64,000 nucleotides of DNA from Macrostomum hystrix (Eukaryota; Platyhelminthes; Macrostomidae): the NCBI GenBank assembly GCA_950097015.1, contig CATNEN010000031.1:1178001-1242000 (forward strand), in the 5' to 3' direction. The notes under the pieces are model-generated. The model did no database searches and was not told the DNA's origin. It saw only the letters and a program-made list of their open reading frames with translations. Both the position numbers and the translations under genes were made by a program. This document shows positions 22,193-34,290 of this stretch, piece after piece. How positions within the stretch are numbered: position 1 is the stretch's first letter; every line of letters begins with the position of its first letter.

Positions 22193-22590
22193 CCTTTTCC
22201 TAGTCATTTTGTTCGGTCATTTTTCCCTTTCTGCTCATTTTTTACGGTCATTGTCCCCCTTCCTGATCACAATTTGTACGGTCATTGTCCCACTTTCTGC
22301 TCATTTTTCGGTCATTGTACCCTTTCTGGTCATTTTGTTTCGTCATTGTCCCTTTCCTGGTTATTATGTTCGGTCATTGTCACCTTCCTGGTCATTTTGT
22401 TCGGTCATTGTCTCCTTGGGATAAATTTTTACAATAGTCGTAGTCCCGTCCTAGTTTTTTAGGTCATCACCCTCATTTCTGGTCATTTTGTTCCATCTGG
22501 TTAGATATATAGTCACTTTCTTGTGTCACTATATCCATTATGCTCTTTAGTCCTGGTCCCCTGCCAGTCATTTTGGCTGTCATAGTCGCC
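22193..22590. repeat. Degenerate ~30-bp tandem repeat
   Basis: Diverged copies of TTTTGTTCGGTCATTGTCCC with CTTTCTGGTCA follow the GPCR stop. The divergence suggests an older array than its neighbours. Confidence 0.7.
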
Positions 22591-22795
22591 TTTGTAGTCA
22601 CTCTGTTTGGTAACATGTATGACTAATCTATGACTATATCTATGTAACCCAACAGATTGGCTCTCGCTAGACTGTTCTCTATGCCAGTAGAATGTACTTT
22701 CCGTTCTCTTTCTTTTAGCCGAGAAATTTTCCACCGGCGGAGCTGGTGTCCGCCCATCTCTACCCGCAGTCTTAGATTCTCGCGGTCAGGCTCTC

Positions 22796-22870
22796 CGCCA
22801 CTGCCCACCCCCTCCGCCACCGCCCACCCCCTCCGCCACCGCCCACCCCCTCCGCCACCGCCCACCCCTC
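22796..22870. repeat. 19-bp C-rich tandem repeat
   Basis: Four copies of CCGCCCACCCCCTCCGCCA occur, purely pyrimidine/C-rich on the plus strand. Confidence 0.85.
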
Positions 22871-23321
22871 CGCCATAATGTAAGAGTTTCGAATCCGAAA
22901 AGCCCCCCCCCACACGGTGCGTGTCACGCGCTCCTCCCCCCAGCCTGGGGTAGCAGCTGGCAAATGTTAATAAGAGACCGATTAAGTCCACGGGCGCGCG
23001 ATGGAATGAATGAGAAAATATTAATTTTTGAGTATCCTTCTGCTTCTGCGTTTCATGAAAGTCAATACGCTCATCTTCATCACATATTCTATAAAGAATC
23101 CCTCGACTTTTTAGAAGTGAAATAAACAGCAATAACTTTAACTATCTGAGTTTAAAAACTTTGCGAATGATAATTACTATAATTAAGCAAGAGACCTTTC
23201 AAATCTTACTGCTAGCCTCAATTATTTTGACCGAATCATGTGCCAAAAAATTCCAGCTGCCTCTAAATGACATAATATAAACTTTAACTTTTCACATTTT
23301 TGTACGAATCTTGGCTTTCGT

Positions 23322-23571
23322 CCAAGGTCCCTGAGCTCGATTCTGCGGCGAGGCCACATTTTTTGTGGCGCTTGTCTTGAAATCTACGCCCTTAAGGGGC
23401 CAACCTGCAAGGCACAGTGAGAGTGTACACTGCCTGACGATGAGAAAGTCAGGGCAGATGTACACGCCTGTGTGAGCGTATGCCTGCGTACGGTATCTGT
23501 GGGCGTGTGTGCTCAGGGGTCAGCGAAATGGGCAGAATTGCCTCCTCGCTGGCTGCGGGTCTAGTGTCTAC
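23322..23571 (+). mobile_element. SINE-A, truncated by a minisatellite
   Basis: It begins inside the tRNA-like head (CCAAGGTCCCTGAGCTCGAT), continues through the SINE body and stops at GGCTGCGGGTCTAGTGTC, where the intact copy at 33243 continues into ACCAAATGATG. Here a 12-bp array starts instead. Confidence 0.8.
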
Positions 23572-24125
23572 GGTTAAGGCTACGGTTAAGGCTACGGTTA
23601 AGGCTACGGTTAAGGCTATGGTTAATGCTACGGTTAAGGCTACGGTTAAGGCTACGGTTAAGGTTACGGTTAAGGCTACGGTTAAGGCTACGGTTAAGGC
23701 TACGGTTAAGGCTACGGTTAAGGCTACGGTTAAGGCTACGGTTAAGGCTACGGTTAAGGCTACGGTTAAGGCTACGGTTAAGGCTACGGTTAAGGCTACG
23801 GTTAAGGCTACGGTTAAGGCTATGGTTAATGCTACGGTTAAGGCTACGGTTAAGGCTACGGTTAAGGTTACGGTTAAGGCTACGGTTAAGGCTACGGTTA
23901 AGGCTACGGTTAAGGCTACGGTTAAGGCTACGGTTAAGGCTACGGTTAAGGCTACGGTTAAGGCTACGGTTAAGGCTACGGTTAAGGCTACGGTTAAGGC
24001 TACGGTTAAGGCTACGGTTAAGGCTACGGTTAAGGCTACGGTTAAGGCTACGATTAAGGCTACGGTTAAGGCTACTGTTAAGGCTACGGTTAAGGCTACG
24101 GTTAAGGCTACGGTTAAGGCTACGG
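23567..24125. repeat. 12-bp minisatellite
   Basis: About 46 copies of TACGGTTAAGGC. A rare variant pair (TATGGTTAATGC followed by a GTTACGG copy) occurs twice, 204 bp (17 units) apart, showing block duplication. Open frames on both strands are artefacts of the period. Confidence 0.95.
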
Positions 24126-24670
24126 TGCACAAGAACTCGGTCATGGACTGTGTTTCCAGCAGCAACTGTCACAAATATTTTTATATTATTCAAATCTGAA
24201 ATGCGCGAGGCTGAGCAGTCTGTAGATCAAAACAGGATTGCGTGATGTCGAGGAATTTCCGAATCAAAACGATTTTCAATACCCAATTAAAAGACTGTTT
24301 CAAAAATATACACGAAATGGCCGCGCTGCCTTGAAGTCAGTCTAATACAAGAGATATCAAGGTCAATCTTAAGGTCGCGAAAATCTAATTAATTCGCATT
24401 CGGTTTGAATTGAGTTCCGTGACGAGTGAGTGCGTTGTCTCAAACCGCCATTTGAAAGCGGTTTACTGTCCTGGAAATTCAGCTTCGCGAATAACGCTGC
24501 TGGAGAGCCCCAACTTATCAGAGCCTGCATCATCCTCGCCTATACTCTCGCGCACTGCTGCAGCATCTCTACAGAAGAGAGCCACCAATTGAGTAGCAAC
24601 TGAGTATAGCAACTGAGTATAGCAACTGAGTAGCACGGCAACGATTAATTATCTCAGGCTCTGGGTCGGA
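24126..24670. other. Spacer without recognised feature
   Basis: Mixed composition, with a short tandem AGCAACTGAGTAT run near 24595-24630. No supported gene. Confidence 0.5.
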
Positions 24671-25570
24671 CAACGGCTACGTCTATGACATCAGGTACGG
24701 CTACGTCTACGACATCAGCTACGGCTACGTCTACGACATCAGCTACGCTACGTCTATCACATCAGCTACGGCTACGTCTATGACATCAGGTACGGCTACG
24801 TCTACGACATCAGCTACGCTACGTCTATGACATCAGCTACGGCTACGTCTACGACATCAGCTACGCTACGTCTATGACATCAGCTACGCTACGTCTATGA
24901 CATCAGGTACGGCTACGTCTACGACATCAGCTACGCTACGTCTATGACATCAGCTACGCTACGTCTATCACATCAGCTACGCTACGTCTATCACATCAGC
25001 TACGCTACGTCTATCACATCAGCTACGGCTACGTCTATGACATCAGCTACGGCTACGTCTACGACATCAGCTACGCTACGTCTATCACATCAGCTACGGC
25101 TACGTCTATGACATCAGGTACGGCTACGTCTACGACATCAGCTACGCTACGTCTACGACATCAGCTACGCTACGTCTATCACATCAGCTACGGCTACGTC
25201 TACGACATCAGCTACGGCTACGTCTATGACATCAGCTACGGCTACGTCTATGACATCAGCTACGGCTACGTCTATGACATCAGCTACGGCTACGTCTATG
25301 ACATCAGCTACGGCTACATCTACGACATCAGCTACGGCTACGTCTATGACATCAGCTACGGCTACGTCTATGACATCAGCTACGGCTACATCTACGACAT
25401 CAGCTACGGCTACGTCTATGACATCAGCTACGGCTACGTCTATGACATCAGCTACGGCTACATCTACGACATCATCTACGGCTACGTCTATGACATCAGC
25501 TACGGCTACGTCTATGACATCAGCTACGGCTACGTCTATGACATCAGCTACGGCTACGTCTACAAAATTA
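24671..25570. repeat. 21/24-bp minisatellite
   Basis: Units GGCTACGTCTATGACATCAG plus CTAC (24 bp) mix with a 21-bp form lacking GGC. From about 25180 the array is uniformly 24-bp, with ATCTACGAC variants every third unit (72-bp higher-order period). Confidence 0.95.
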
Positions 25571-26084
25571 GCGAAGAATAAACGAAAAAAATAAAACACT
25601 GATCGTTTCCTGATATTGCAGCTCACAGCACAACTGCCTGGACAGAGGAACAAAATAGGATAGAAACGGTTTTAAAATAATTTTTACACCCACCTTTTGT
25701 TTGAGATTCAATTGCAGCCATTTGCAACACAAGCAAGAAAACAAGAGAGAGTAAGAACACCAATTTTTACTTAAACTAAATATAGACTAAGTTGACGATA
25801 TTTTTAATCCATAATTGCATGAAGCAAGCTTTTTAATTAAAATTTTAAAACAATGGATGCTGCAGTTATAGTCAGTATACTATTAAGAGTTTTTTCTTTA
25901 TCACAGAAGGTGACGAAGCCAGAATCATAGATAGAATCGCAACAGGAATCGTAAGCAAAATTGTAGCAGGAATCGTACATAATTTTGCTGCGAAAATCAT
26001 AGATAGAATCCCAGCAGTAATCTAAGATAGAATCGCGCAGGAATCGTCGATAGAATCACAGCAGTAATCGTAAAAAGAATTGCT

Positions 26085-29000
26085 GCAGGAATCGTAGATA
26101 GAATCGCAGCAGAACTAGTGGATAGAATCGCAACAGAACTAGTAGATAGAATCGCAGCAGAACTAGTAGATAGAATCGCAACAGAACTAGTAGATAGAAT
26201 CGCAGCAGAACTAATAGATAGAATCGCAGCAGAACTAGTAGATAGAATCGCAGCAGAACTAGTAGATAGAATCGCAGCAGAACTAGTAGATAGAATCGCA
26301 GCAGAACTAATAGATAGAATCGCAGCAGAACTAATAGATAGAATCGCAACAGAACTAGTAGATAGAATCGCAACAGAACTAGTAGATAGAATCGCAGCAG
26401 AACTAGTAGATAGAATCGCAACAGAACTAGTAGATAGAATCGCAGCAGAACTAATAGATAGAATCGCAGCAGAACTAGTAGATAGAATCGCAGCAGAACT
26501 AGTAGATAGAATCGCAGCAGAACTAGTAGATAGAATCGCAGCAGAACTAATAGATAGAATCGCAGCAGAACTAATAGATAGAATCGCAACAGAACTAGTA
26601 GATAGAATCGCAGCAGAACTAGTAGATAGAATCGCAGCAGAACTAGTAGATAGAATCGCAGCAGAACTAATAGATAGAATCGCAGCAGAACTAGTAGATA
26701 GAATCGCAGCAGAACTAGTAGATAGAATCGCAGCAGAACTAGTAGATAGAATCGCAACAGAACTAGTAGATAGAATCGCAGCAGAACTAGTAGATAGAAT
26801 CGCAGCAGAACTAATAGATAGAATCGCAGCAGGAATCTTAGGTAGAATCGCAGCAGGAATCGTAGATAGAATCGCAACAGAACTAGTAGATAGAATCGCA
26901 ACAGAACTAGTAGATAGAATCGCAACAGAACTAGTAGATAGAATCGCAACAGAACTAATAGATAGAATCGCAGCAGAACTAGTAGATAGAATCGCAGCAG
27001 AACTAGTAGATAGAATCGCAGCAGAACTAGTAGATAGAATCGCAACAGAACTAGTAGATAGAATCGCAACAGAACTAGTAGATAGAATCGCAGCAGAACT
27101 AGTAGATAGAATCGCAGCAGAACTAGTAGATAGAATCGCAGCAGAACTAGTAGATAGAATCGCAACAGAACTAGTAGATAGAATCGCAACAGAACTAGTA
27201 GATGGAATCGCAACAGAACTAGTAGATAGAATCGCAGCAGAACTAGTAGATAGAATCGCAACAGAACTAGTAGATAGAATCGCAGCAGAACTAGTAGATA
27301 GAATCGCAGCAGAACTAGTAGATAGAATCGCAGCAGAACTAGTAGATAGAATCGCAACAGAACTAGTAGATAGAATCGCAACAGAACTAGTAGATAGAAT
27401 CGCAACAGAACTAGTAGATAGAATCGCAGCAGAACTAGTAGATAGAATCGCAACAGAACTAATAGATAGAATCGCAGCAGAACTAGTAGATAGAATCGCA
27501 ACAGAACTAGTAGATAGAATCGCAGCAGAACTAGTAGATAGAATCGCAGCAGAACTAGTAGATAGAATCGCAGCAGAACTAGTAGATAGAATCGCAACAG
27601 AACTAGTAGATAGAATCGCAACAGAACTAGTAGATAGAATCGCAGCAGAACTAGTAGATAGAATCGCAACAGAACTAATAGATAGAATCGCAGCAGAACT
27701 AGTAGATAGAATCGCAGCAGAACTAGTAGATAGAATCGCAACAGAACTAGTAGATAGAATCGCAGCAGAACTAGTAGATAGAATCGCAGCAGAACTAGTA
27801 GATAGAATCGCAGCAGAACTAATAGATAGAATCGCAGCAGAACTAGTAGATAGAATCGCAGCAGGACTAGTAGATAGAATCGCAACAGAACTAGTAGATA
27901 GAATCGCAACAGAACTAATAGATAGAATCGCAACATAACTAGTAGATAGAATCGCAGCAGAACTAGTAGATAGAATCGCAACAGAACTAGTAGATAGAAT
28001 CGCAGCAGGACTAGTAGATAGAATCGCAGCAGAACTAGTAGATAGAATCGCAACAGAACTAGTAGATAGAATCGCAACAGAACTAGTAGATAGAATCGCA
28101 ACAGAACTAGTAGATAGAATCGCAACAGAACTAGTAGATAGAATCGCAACAGAACTAGTAGATAGAATCGCAACAGAACTAGTAGATAGAATCGCAACAG
28201 AACTAGTAGATAGAATCGCAGCAGAACTAGTAGATAGAATCGCAACAGAACTAGTAGATAGAATCGCAGCAGAACTAGTAGATAGAATCGCAACAGAACT
28301 AGTAGATAGAATCGCAGCAGAACTAGTAGATAGAATCGCAACAGAACTAGTAGATAGAATCGCAACAGAACTAGTAGATAGAATCGCAACAGAACTAGTA
28401 GATAGAATCGCAGCAGAACTAGTAGATAGAATCGCAGCAGAACTAGTAGATAGAATCGCAGCAGAACTAGTAGATAGAATCGCAACAGAACTAGTAGATA
28501 GAATCGCAGCAGAACTAGTAGATAGAATCGCAACAGAACTAGTAGATAGAATCGCAGCAGAACTAGTAGATAGAATCGCAACAGAACTAGTAGATAGAAT
28601 CGCAACAGAACTAGTAGATAGAATCGCAGCAGGAATCGTAGATAGAATCGCAACAGAACTAGTAGATAGAATCGCAACAGAACTAGTAGATAGAATCGCA
28701 ACAGAACTAGTAGATAGAATCGCAGCAGAACTAGTAGATAGAATCGCAGCAGAACTAGTAGATAGAATCGCAACAGAACTAGTAGATAGAATCGCAACAG
28801 AACTAGTAGAAAGAATCGCAACAGAACTAGTAGATAGAATCGCAGCAGGAATCTTAGGTAGAATCGCAGCAGGAATCGTAGATAGAATCGCAACAGAACT
28901 AGTAGATAGAATCGCAGCAGAACTAGTAGATAGAATCGCAACAGAACTAGTAGATAGAATCGCAGCAGAACTAGTAGATGGAATCGCAGCAGAACTAGTA

Positions 29001-29755
29001 GATAGAATCGCAACAGAACTAGTAGATAGAATCGCAGCAGAACTAGTAGATGGAATCGCAGCAGAACTAGTAGATAGAATCGCAACAGAACTAGTAGATG
29101 GAATCGCAGCAGAACTAGTAGATAGAATCGCAGCAGAACTAGTAGATAGAATCGCAGCAGAACTAATAGATAGAATCGCAGCAGGAATCTTAGGTAGAAT
29201 CGCAGCAGGAATCGTAGATAGAATCGCAACAGAACTAGTAGATAGAATCGCAACAGAACTAGTAGATAGAATCGCAGCAGAACTAGTAGATGGAATCGCA
29301 GCAGAACTAGTAGATAGAATCGCAACAGAACTAGTAGATAGAATCGCAGCAGAACTAGTAGATGGAATCGCAGCAGAACTAGTAGATAGAATCGCAACAG
29401 AACTAGTAGATGGAATCGCAGCAGAACTAGTAGATAGAATCGCAGCAGAACTAATAGATAGAATCGCAGCAGAACTATAGTAGATGGAATCGCAACAGAA
29501 CTAGTAGATGGAATCGCAGCAGAACTAGTAGATAGAATCGCAGCAGAACTAATAGATAGAATCGCAACAGAACTAGTAGATAGAATCGCAGGGCGAATCG
29601 TCGGTAGAATCGCAGCAGAACTAGTAGATAGAATCGCAGCAGAACTAGTAGATAGAATCGCAGGGCGAATCGTCGGTAGAATCGCAGCAGAACTAGTAGA
29701 TACTCGTAGAATCGCAGGGCGGCGAATCGTCGGTAGAATCGCAGCAGTATTCGCT
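26085..29755. repeat. 24-bp minisatellite, 3.7 kb
   Basis: About 150 copies of AGAACTAGTAGATAGAATCG plus CA(G/A)C occur, with diverged units extending left to about 25920 and right to the array edge (GGGCGAATCGTCGG forms). Because 24 is divisible by three, frames of over 1,100 codons (minus, encoding LVLLRFYL repeats) and 606 codons (plus, RIATELVD repeats) remain open. Neither shows evidence of being a gene. Confidence 0.97.
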
Positions 29756-30584
29756 AGCTTATTTCCTGCTGCTTTTAGGTCTCGCAGTCATGTCACAAAA
29801 GCAATACAGTAGAATGCCGCCCAAACCAATATTACGGCATGATGAAGGGCAGGGACATGTGAAGCTATTAAGCCACAAAACATCATATTGTAGTAGTAGT
29901 AGTAGTAACCTTAACGAGTGAAAACGAGTGAAGACTTAAAAAAATAAAAGCGGAGAACGTTAATTGTTCTGCATGGCAACAAGGGCTAGGTTGAGAGCTA
30001 GGCAGATTGAGTCAGCTGCATGGAACCGCACTAATTATAGAATTGCGCTCCTAAGTAGAGCTAACATTATTGTGATCGCGTCAGTCTCGGATATTGAAGC
30101 ATGTTCCCAGAATCTGCAACAGACTGAGTGGGTGGTAGAGAGGCTTATCTGGTCTGACAGGCTGGTGGCTTGAATAACATCCCATTCACGCAGAGAAGAC
30201 ATGACAAATTTCATCCCACTCGATTTTAATATTATGACTAGGACACTACCTAGCAACTATAGACTGCATTAGTGGCAGTGGACCCCGCATCAGTTGCCTG
30301 TACAAGAGCTGCAAGGTCACGTGCGCTTTACTTTACTTTTTGTTTATCAGCTAAGGTGTCAGGTAAAAGTGCAAGTTCTGCGTTTTTCCTCGCCTGGATA
30401 TTTACTATTTCTAATTATAATACCTAAATTTATTATAATGCTTATTTTTTACTTGCTTTATTAACTTGAGGGAATTAAAAAACGTCAGTTTCATCTTTGC
30501 TTTATAGAAGACTTTTTTAACAACCTGAATAGCAACTTCGCTAGTTACTATTCTCTCTCATCATTGTTCCTGTGAGTCCATTCA
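29756..30584. other. Spacer without recognised feature
   Basis: AT-rich, with a (TAG)n run near 29890. Two overlapping short frames near 29964-30256 have no recognisable product. Confidence 0.5.
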
Positions 30585-31270
30585 GTACAGAACAGGACTA
30601 CACTCGGCTAGACTCAAAGCCACTCCCAAACTAGGCTCTAAGTCAGTCGCAAATTCAAAGTCAGTCTCAAGCAAGACTCAAGGTTACACTCAAACTAGAC
30701 TCAAAGTTACACTCAAACTAGGCTCAAAGTCACTTTCAAACTAGACTCCAAGTCACTCTCAAACTAGACTCAAAGCCACTCCCAAACTAGACTCAAAAGT
30801 CACTCTCAAACAAGACTCAAAATCAGTCTCAAACTAGACTCAAGGTTACACTCAAACTAGACTCAAATTTACACTCAAACTAGGCTCAAAGTCACTTTCA
30901 AACTAGACTCAAAAGTCACTCTCAAACAAGACTCAAAATCAGTCTCAAACTAGACTCAAAGTCAGTCTCAAACTAGACTCAAAGTCAGTCTCAAATTAGA
31001 CGTAAAGTCAGTCTCAAACTAGACTCAAAGTTAGTCTCAAACTAGACTCAAGGTTACACTCAAACTAGACTCAAAGTTAGTCTCAAACTAGACTCAAAGT
31101 CAGTCTCAAATTAGACGTAAAGTCAGTCTCAAACTAGACTCAAAGTTAGTCTCAAACTAGACTTAAAGTAACTCTCAAACTAGACTTAAAGTCAGTCTCA
31201 AACTAGACTTAAAGTAACCCTCAAACTAGACTCAAAGTTAGTCTCAAACTAGACTCAAAGTCAGTCTAGT
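30585..31270. repeat. 23-bp minisatellite
   Basis: About 29 copies of CAAACTAGACTCAAAGTCAG plus TCT, with TTACAC, CAGTCT and AATTAGACGT variants. Longer blocks recur. Confidence 0.93.
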
Positions 31271-32080
31271 TGTGTCAGTAGTCAATAGCAGCTTAATGAT
31301 TCAAATGTAAACAAAACAATAAAAACAATTAATAAGGCTTATGAATAGGGTACATTTTATATTTGGATACAACTTTTTTCTCACAAAAACAATACTCCAC
31401 TTTGTTTATGAACTTTACTTCATAGAAAGGAGCATTTGCCGCCTTTTCTTATTCTGCCACTGTTTCCATGCGTTGCGAGAACGCAATGGAAAAGCTATTC
31501 TGACTCGACTTCAAAAGAATCGCGAACCAAAGCGTGATTTGGTCTTGCGTCACATTTTCTGCCCACAGAAGCAGAAGCTTTCTTTATAAATATTCCCTAA
31601 AAAGTTAAGTCCGCTAGGCTCTGCAGATCACGCAATTTTCAGCGATGCAATCCTTGGGGAAAATGAAATCCGTTAAAGTGCAAAGTCTCAGACTTAGTTT
31701 TAGCCGCACGTCAGCATCATCCGCTTCCCGACACACTTGAAGTTTTCAGAACAAAGACAGCACAATCAATAAGCGATTAAATTAGAGGTAAGCACTGAGT
31801 ACGAGAAACATGAAAGGGTGAAATTTCCTGCTGCGAGACTAAATGATTTTGTCCGGACCAATCACAGGTGGGCCGTCCCCCTGCCAAGATGAGAAAAATT
31901 ATCGATCGGCTGGCTTTTCGCTGATTATTTGATAAAATGACAGAAATGAAAGCTATAGTTTACGTTAAACTTGAAAGAACGAAATGGTTCAAAATGAAAT
32001 GTTTAGACATTTAAAACAAAATCCGAAAATATTGAAGCAAAAAAAGACATGAAAAACTAGTCGGATTCATATAATTTTAG
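31271..32080. other. AT-rich spacer
   Basis: No supported gene or repeat boundary. Confidence 0.5.
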
Positions 32081-32084
32081 AGCC

Positions 32085-32424
32085 ACATTTCCTCTGCTTA
32101 CATTGCTTAATAATAATAAAAAATAACAATTTCAGGAGGGCAGCGGGCAATGGCACATCATTTGGTGACACTAGACCCGCAGCCAGCGAGGAGGCAATTC
32201 TGCCCATTTCGCTGACTCCTGAGCACACGCGCACACAGATAACATACACAGGCTCATACTCACACAGGTGTGTACATCTGCCCTGACAGGTGTGTACATA
32301 TGCCCTGACAGGTGTGTACGCCAGGCATTGTACACTTCACTGTGCCTAGTGGCCTCGCCGCGGAATCGAGCTCCGGGACCTTGGAGGCGCCCTCGTTAAC
32401 CGCTCTGCCACCGACCCCGTTTAC
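32085..32424 (-). mobile_element. SINE-A, near-complete copy
   Basis: On the minus strand the head reads GGTCGGTGGCAGAGCGGTTA (A-box region), then GAGCTCGATTCCGCGGCGAG (B-box region), the shared body and an AATAATAATA tail at the left. TTTACAT-like motifs lie at both edges but are too degraded for a firm target duplication. Confidence 0.85.
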
Positions 32425-32451
32425 ATCGATCATTCTTTTAAGCTAAGAATG

Positions 32452-32525
32452 GGTTAAGCCGGAGTTGGGAATCGAACCCCCAACATTAAAGTCGTGAGCC
32501 CAAAGCTCTAATCACAAAATCTCAT
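32452..32525 (-). mobile_element. SINE-B head fragment
   Basis: GTTGGGAATCGAACCCCCAA (complement of a B box) with AAAGTCGTGAGCCCAAAGCT matches the head of the SINE-B copies at 34003-34288 and 48336-48540. Confidence 0.6.
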
Positions 32526-33242
32526 TTATTCCGAGTGAAATTTTTTAACTTTAATTTTTTTAGACCTATTGGATCTCCAATTAAAGTATGAATTTTTAAT
32601 TATTTTAGTTACAACATAAGCAAACGTCCTAAGCTTCAATTTTAAATATGAATCGGACAAATGAATTGCTCTGATTAACTGCTCCTGCCACCCCTATCTC
32701 ATCTCATGTCAGCCCAGTAGATGATTTTTCTGGCTTCCTACATGAGGATTAGAGTGAGGCTAGCTAGAAAGGGATTATACTTTTATTAGACAAACAGGCA
32801 GTCGGTGTCCGTGTTAGCTTTTGGAGAACGAAGACGTTTGATTTCTGTGACAAAACTGACGCAACACACCGCAATGTCATCAGGCAAGGACACAAGCGAC
32901 TGTGATTGGAATGGCCTAGATTTCCTACGAGCTGGCCCTTGAAATCTCCCAATCACGCAATCATTATTACCTTGGGAGCGGAATTAATCTGGATTCTCGG
33001 GGGATTCGCGTCCCCACGCCTCAAAAGTGCAAGTTGGAGCTTTGCCATAGAAGAGACGCATTGCATATAGTCTAGAAACGAGCGTATTATGCGAAGTGGC
33101 CATGACAGACGACGCAAGTAAACAATCAAGTAATTGGGTCCGCTGCCAAAGACTTTCGACAGACAGCCAAATAGAAAGTACTCGTACAATGTCCCTAGGA
33201 CCAAAAAAACTGACAAGAGAAAATGCTAATAGACTGTGTAGG

Positions 33243-33609
33243 GTCAGTGGCAGAGCGGTTCACGCGTTTGCCTCTCGCACCAAGGTCCCTGAGCTCGATT
33301 CCGCGGCGAGGCCACATTAAATTGGGGCGCAGACGCGGAGAGAAGGCTTGGGGGGCTTGTCATGTGCAATTTACGCCCTTAAGGGCCAACCTCCAAGGCA
33401 CCTCCAAGGAAGATAAAGTCAGGGCTGATGTACACACCTGTGTGAGTGTGTGCCTGCGTACAGTATCTGTGTGCGTGTGCGCTCAGGAGTCAGCGAAATG
33501 AGCAGAATTGCTTCCTCGCTGGCTGCGGGTCTAGTGTCACCAAATGATGTGCCATTGCCCACAGCCCTCCTGGAATTATTATTATTATTTTTATTATAGT
33601 TATTATTAT
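33243..33609 (+). mobile_element. SINE-A, full-length reference copy with 13-bp target duplication
   Basis: This is a tRNA-derived SINE of 367 bp. The head GTCAGTGGCAGAGCGGTTCA contains an A-box-like segment, and GAGCTCGATTCC lies at B-box distance. The body runs to ATCTGTGTGCGTGTGCGCTC, GGAGTCAGCGAAATG and CACCAAATGATG, with an (ATT)n 3' tail. Flanking direct repeats TAGACTGTGTAGG at 33230-33242 and 33610-33622 show a LINE-type target duplication and a fairly recent insertion. Five other copies or fragments lie in this window. Confidence 0.92.
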
Positions 33610-33795
33610 TAGACTGTGTAGGCTAATAGTTTGTCTTCTATCTGAAATCTAATTTCTGCGAACATCAACTGCTGTTCGAAAAATTTCATTTCGCTGAAGA
33701 GACTAATGTTATAAATCAGGTTTCTTTTTAGTTCTGATTCGATGAAAGTTAAGATTGAGTTACTCAACTAAATTTAGCCCAAATCATAATTGCAC

Positions 33796-33912
33796 CTGCC
33801 TTTAGCCCAGTGCCTATTACAGCTGGGTGAACTAAAGCAATAGATAATTTGTTGCCTTGCTCAAGGACACCAATGTTCCCCCTGGGCTGAGATTCGAACT
33901 TCCGACATTTCT
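33796..33912 (-). mobile_element. SINE-B fragment
   Basis: CAGCTGGGTGAACTAAAGCA, CTTGCTCAAGGACACCAATG and GAGATTCGAACTTCCGACA match the internal and head region of SINE-B. The 3' part is absent. Confidence 0.7.
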
Positions 33913-34002
33913 TATAATATTCAGACATATTTCAGCGAATGCCATTCTGCCAAACTTACTGCAAAACTGCAAGCTATAATAATAAAAATAATGTAATAAT
34001 TG

Positions 34003-34288
34003 ATTACACCTGCCCCAATCGGACCAGATGTGCAGCCGACAGCACAGCCGCAGCTATTGTGCGGCGCATTTGAAGGCTGCGTACTGCTGTTCAGTCCATG
34101 GACTGGGGGGACGCCACACCCAATTAACCCAGCTAATTCTGGAACCCATTTAACAGCTGGGTGAACTGAAGCAATGCAGAGTTAAGTGTAAGTAAGGACA
34201 CAAATTGTTCCAGTGGAGTCGGGAGTCAGACTCCCGACCTTTAAGTCGTGAGTACGACACCCTAACCACTAGGCTACAATCCCTCTCT
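34003..34288 (-). mobile_element. SINE-B, near-complete copy
   Basis: On the minus strand the tRNA-like head contains GTAGCCTAGTGGTTAGGGTG and a B-box region near GGGAGTC. The body includes GTTCACCCAGCTGTTAAATG, AGTCCATGGACTGAACAGC and CTGTGCTGTCGGCTGCACAT, then CAGGTGTAATCAAT. Other copies lie at 48336-48540 and at 62900-63636. Confidence 0.85.
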
Positions 34289-34290
34289 AC

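Noticed and set aside
23567-24125. Telomere-like repeat (TACGGTTAAGGC resembles GGTTA motifs)
   Set aside because: The period is 12 bp, the repeat is internal, and the sequence does not match TTAGGG or another known telomere unit. It is treated as an ordinary minisatellite.
26056-29397. A 1,113-codon open frame on the minus strand, and a 606-codon frame on the plus strand
   Set aside because: Both are produced by a 24-bp tandem unit whose length is divisible by three and that lacks stops. The same holds for the arrays at 14942, 16629, 17738, 23567, 25108, 36805, 41166, 43622 and 53443.
33243-33320. Functional tRNA gene
   Set aside because: A and B box-like sequences are present, but no cloverleaf with a proper acceptor stem could be folded by eye. 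The segment is the head of a multi-copy SINE with a target duplication.
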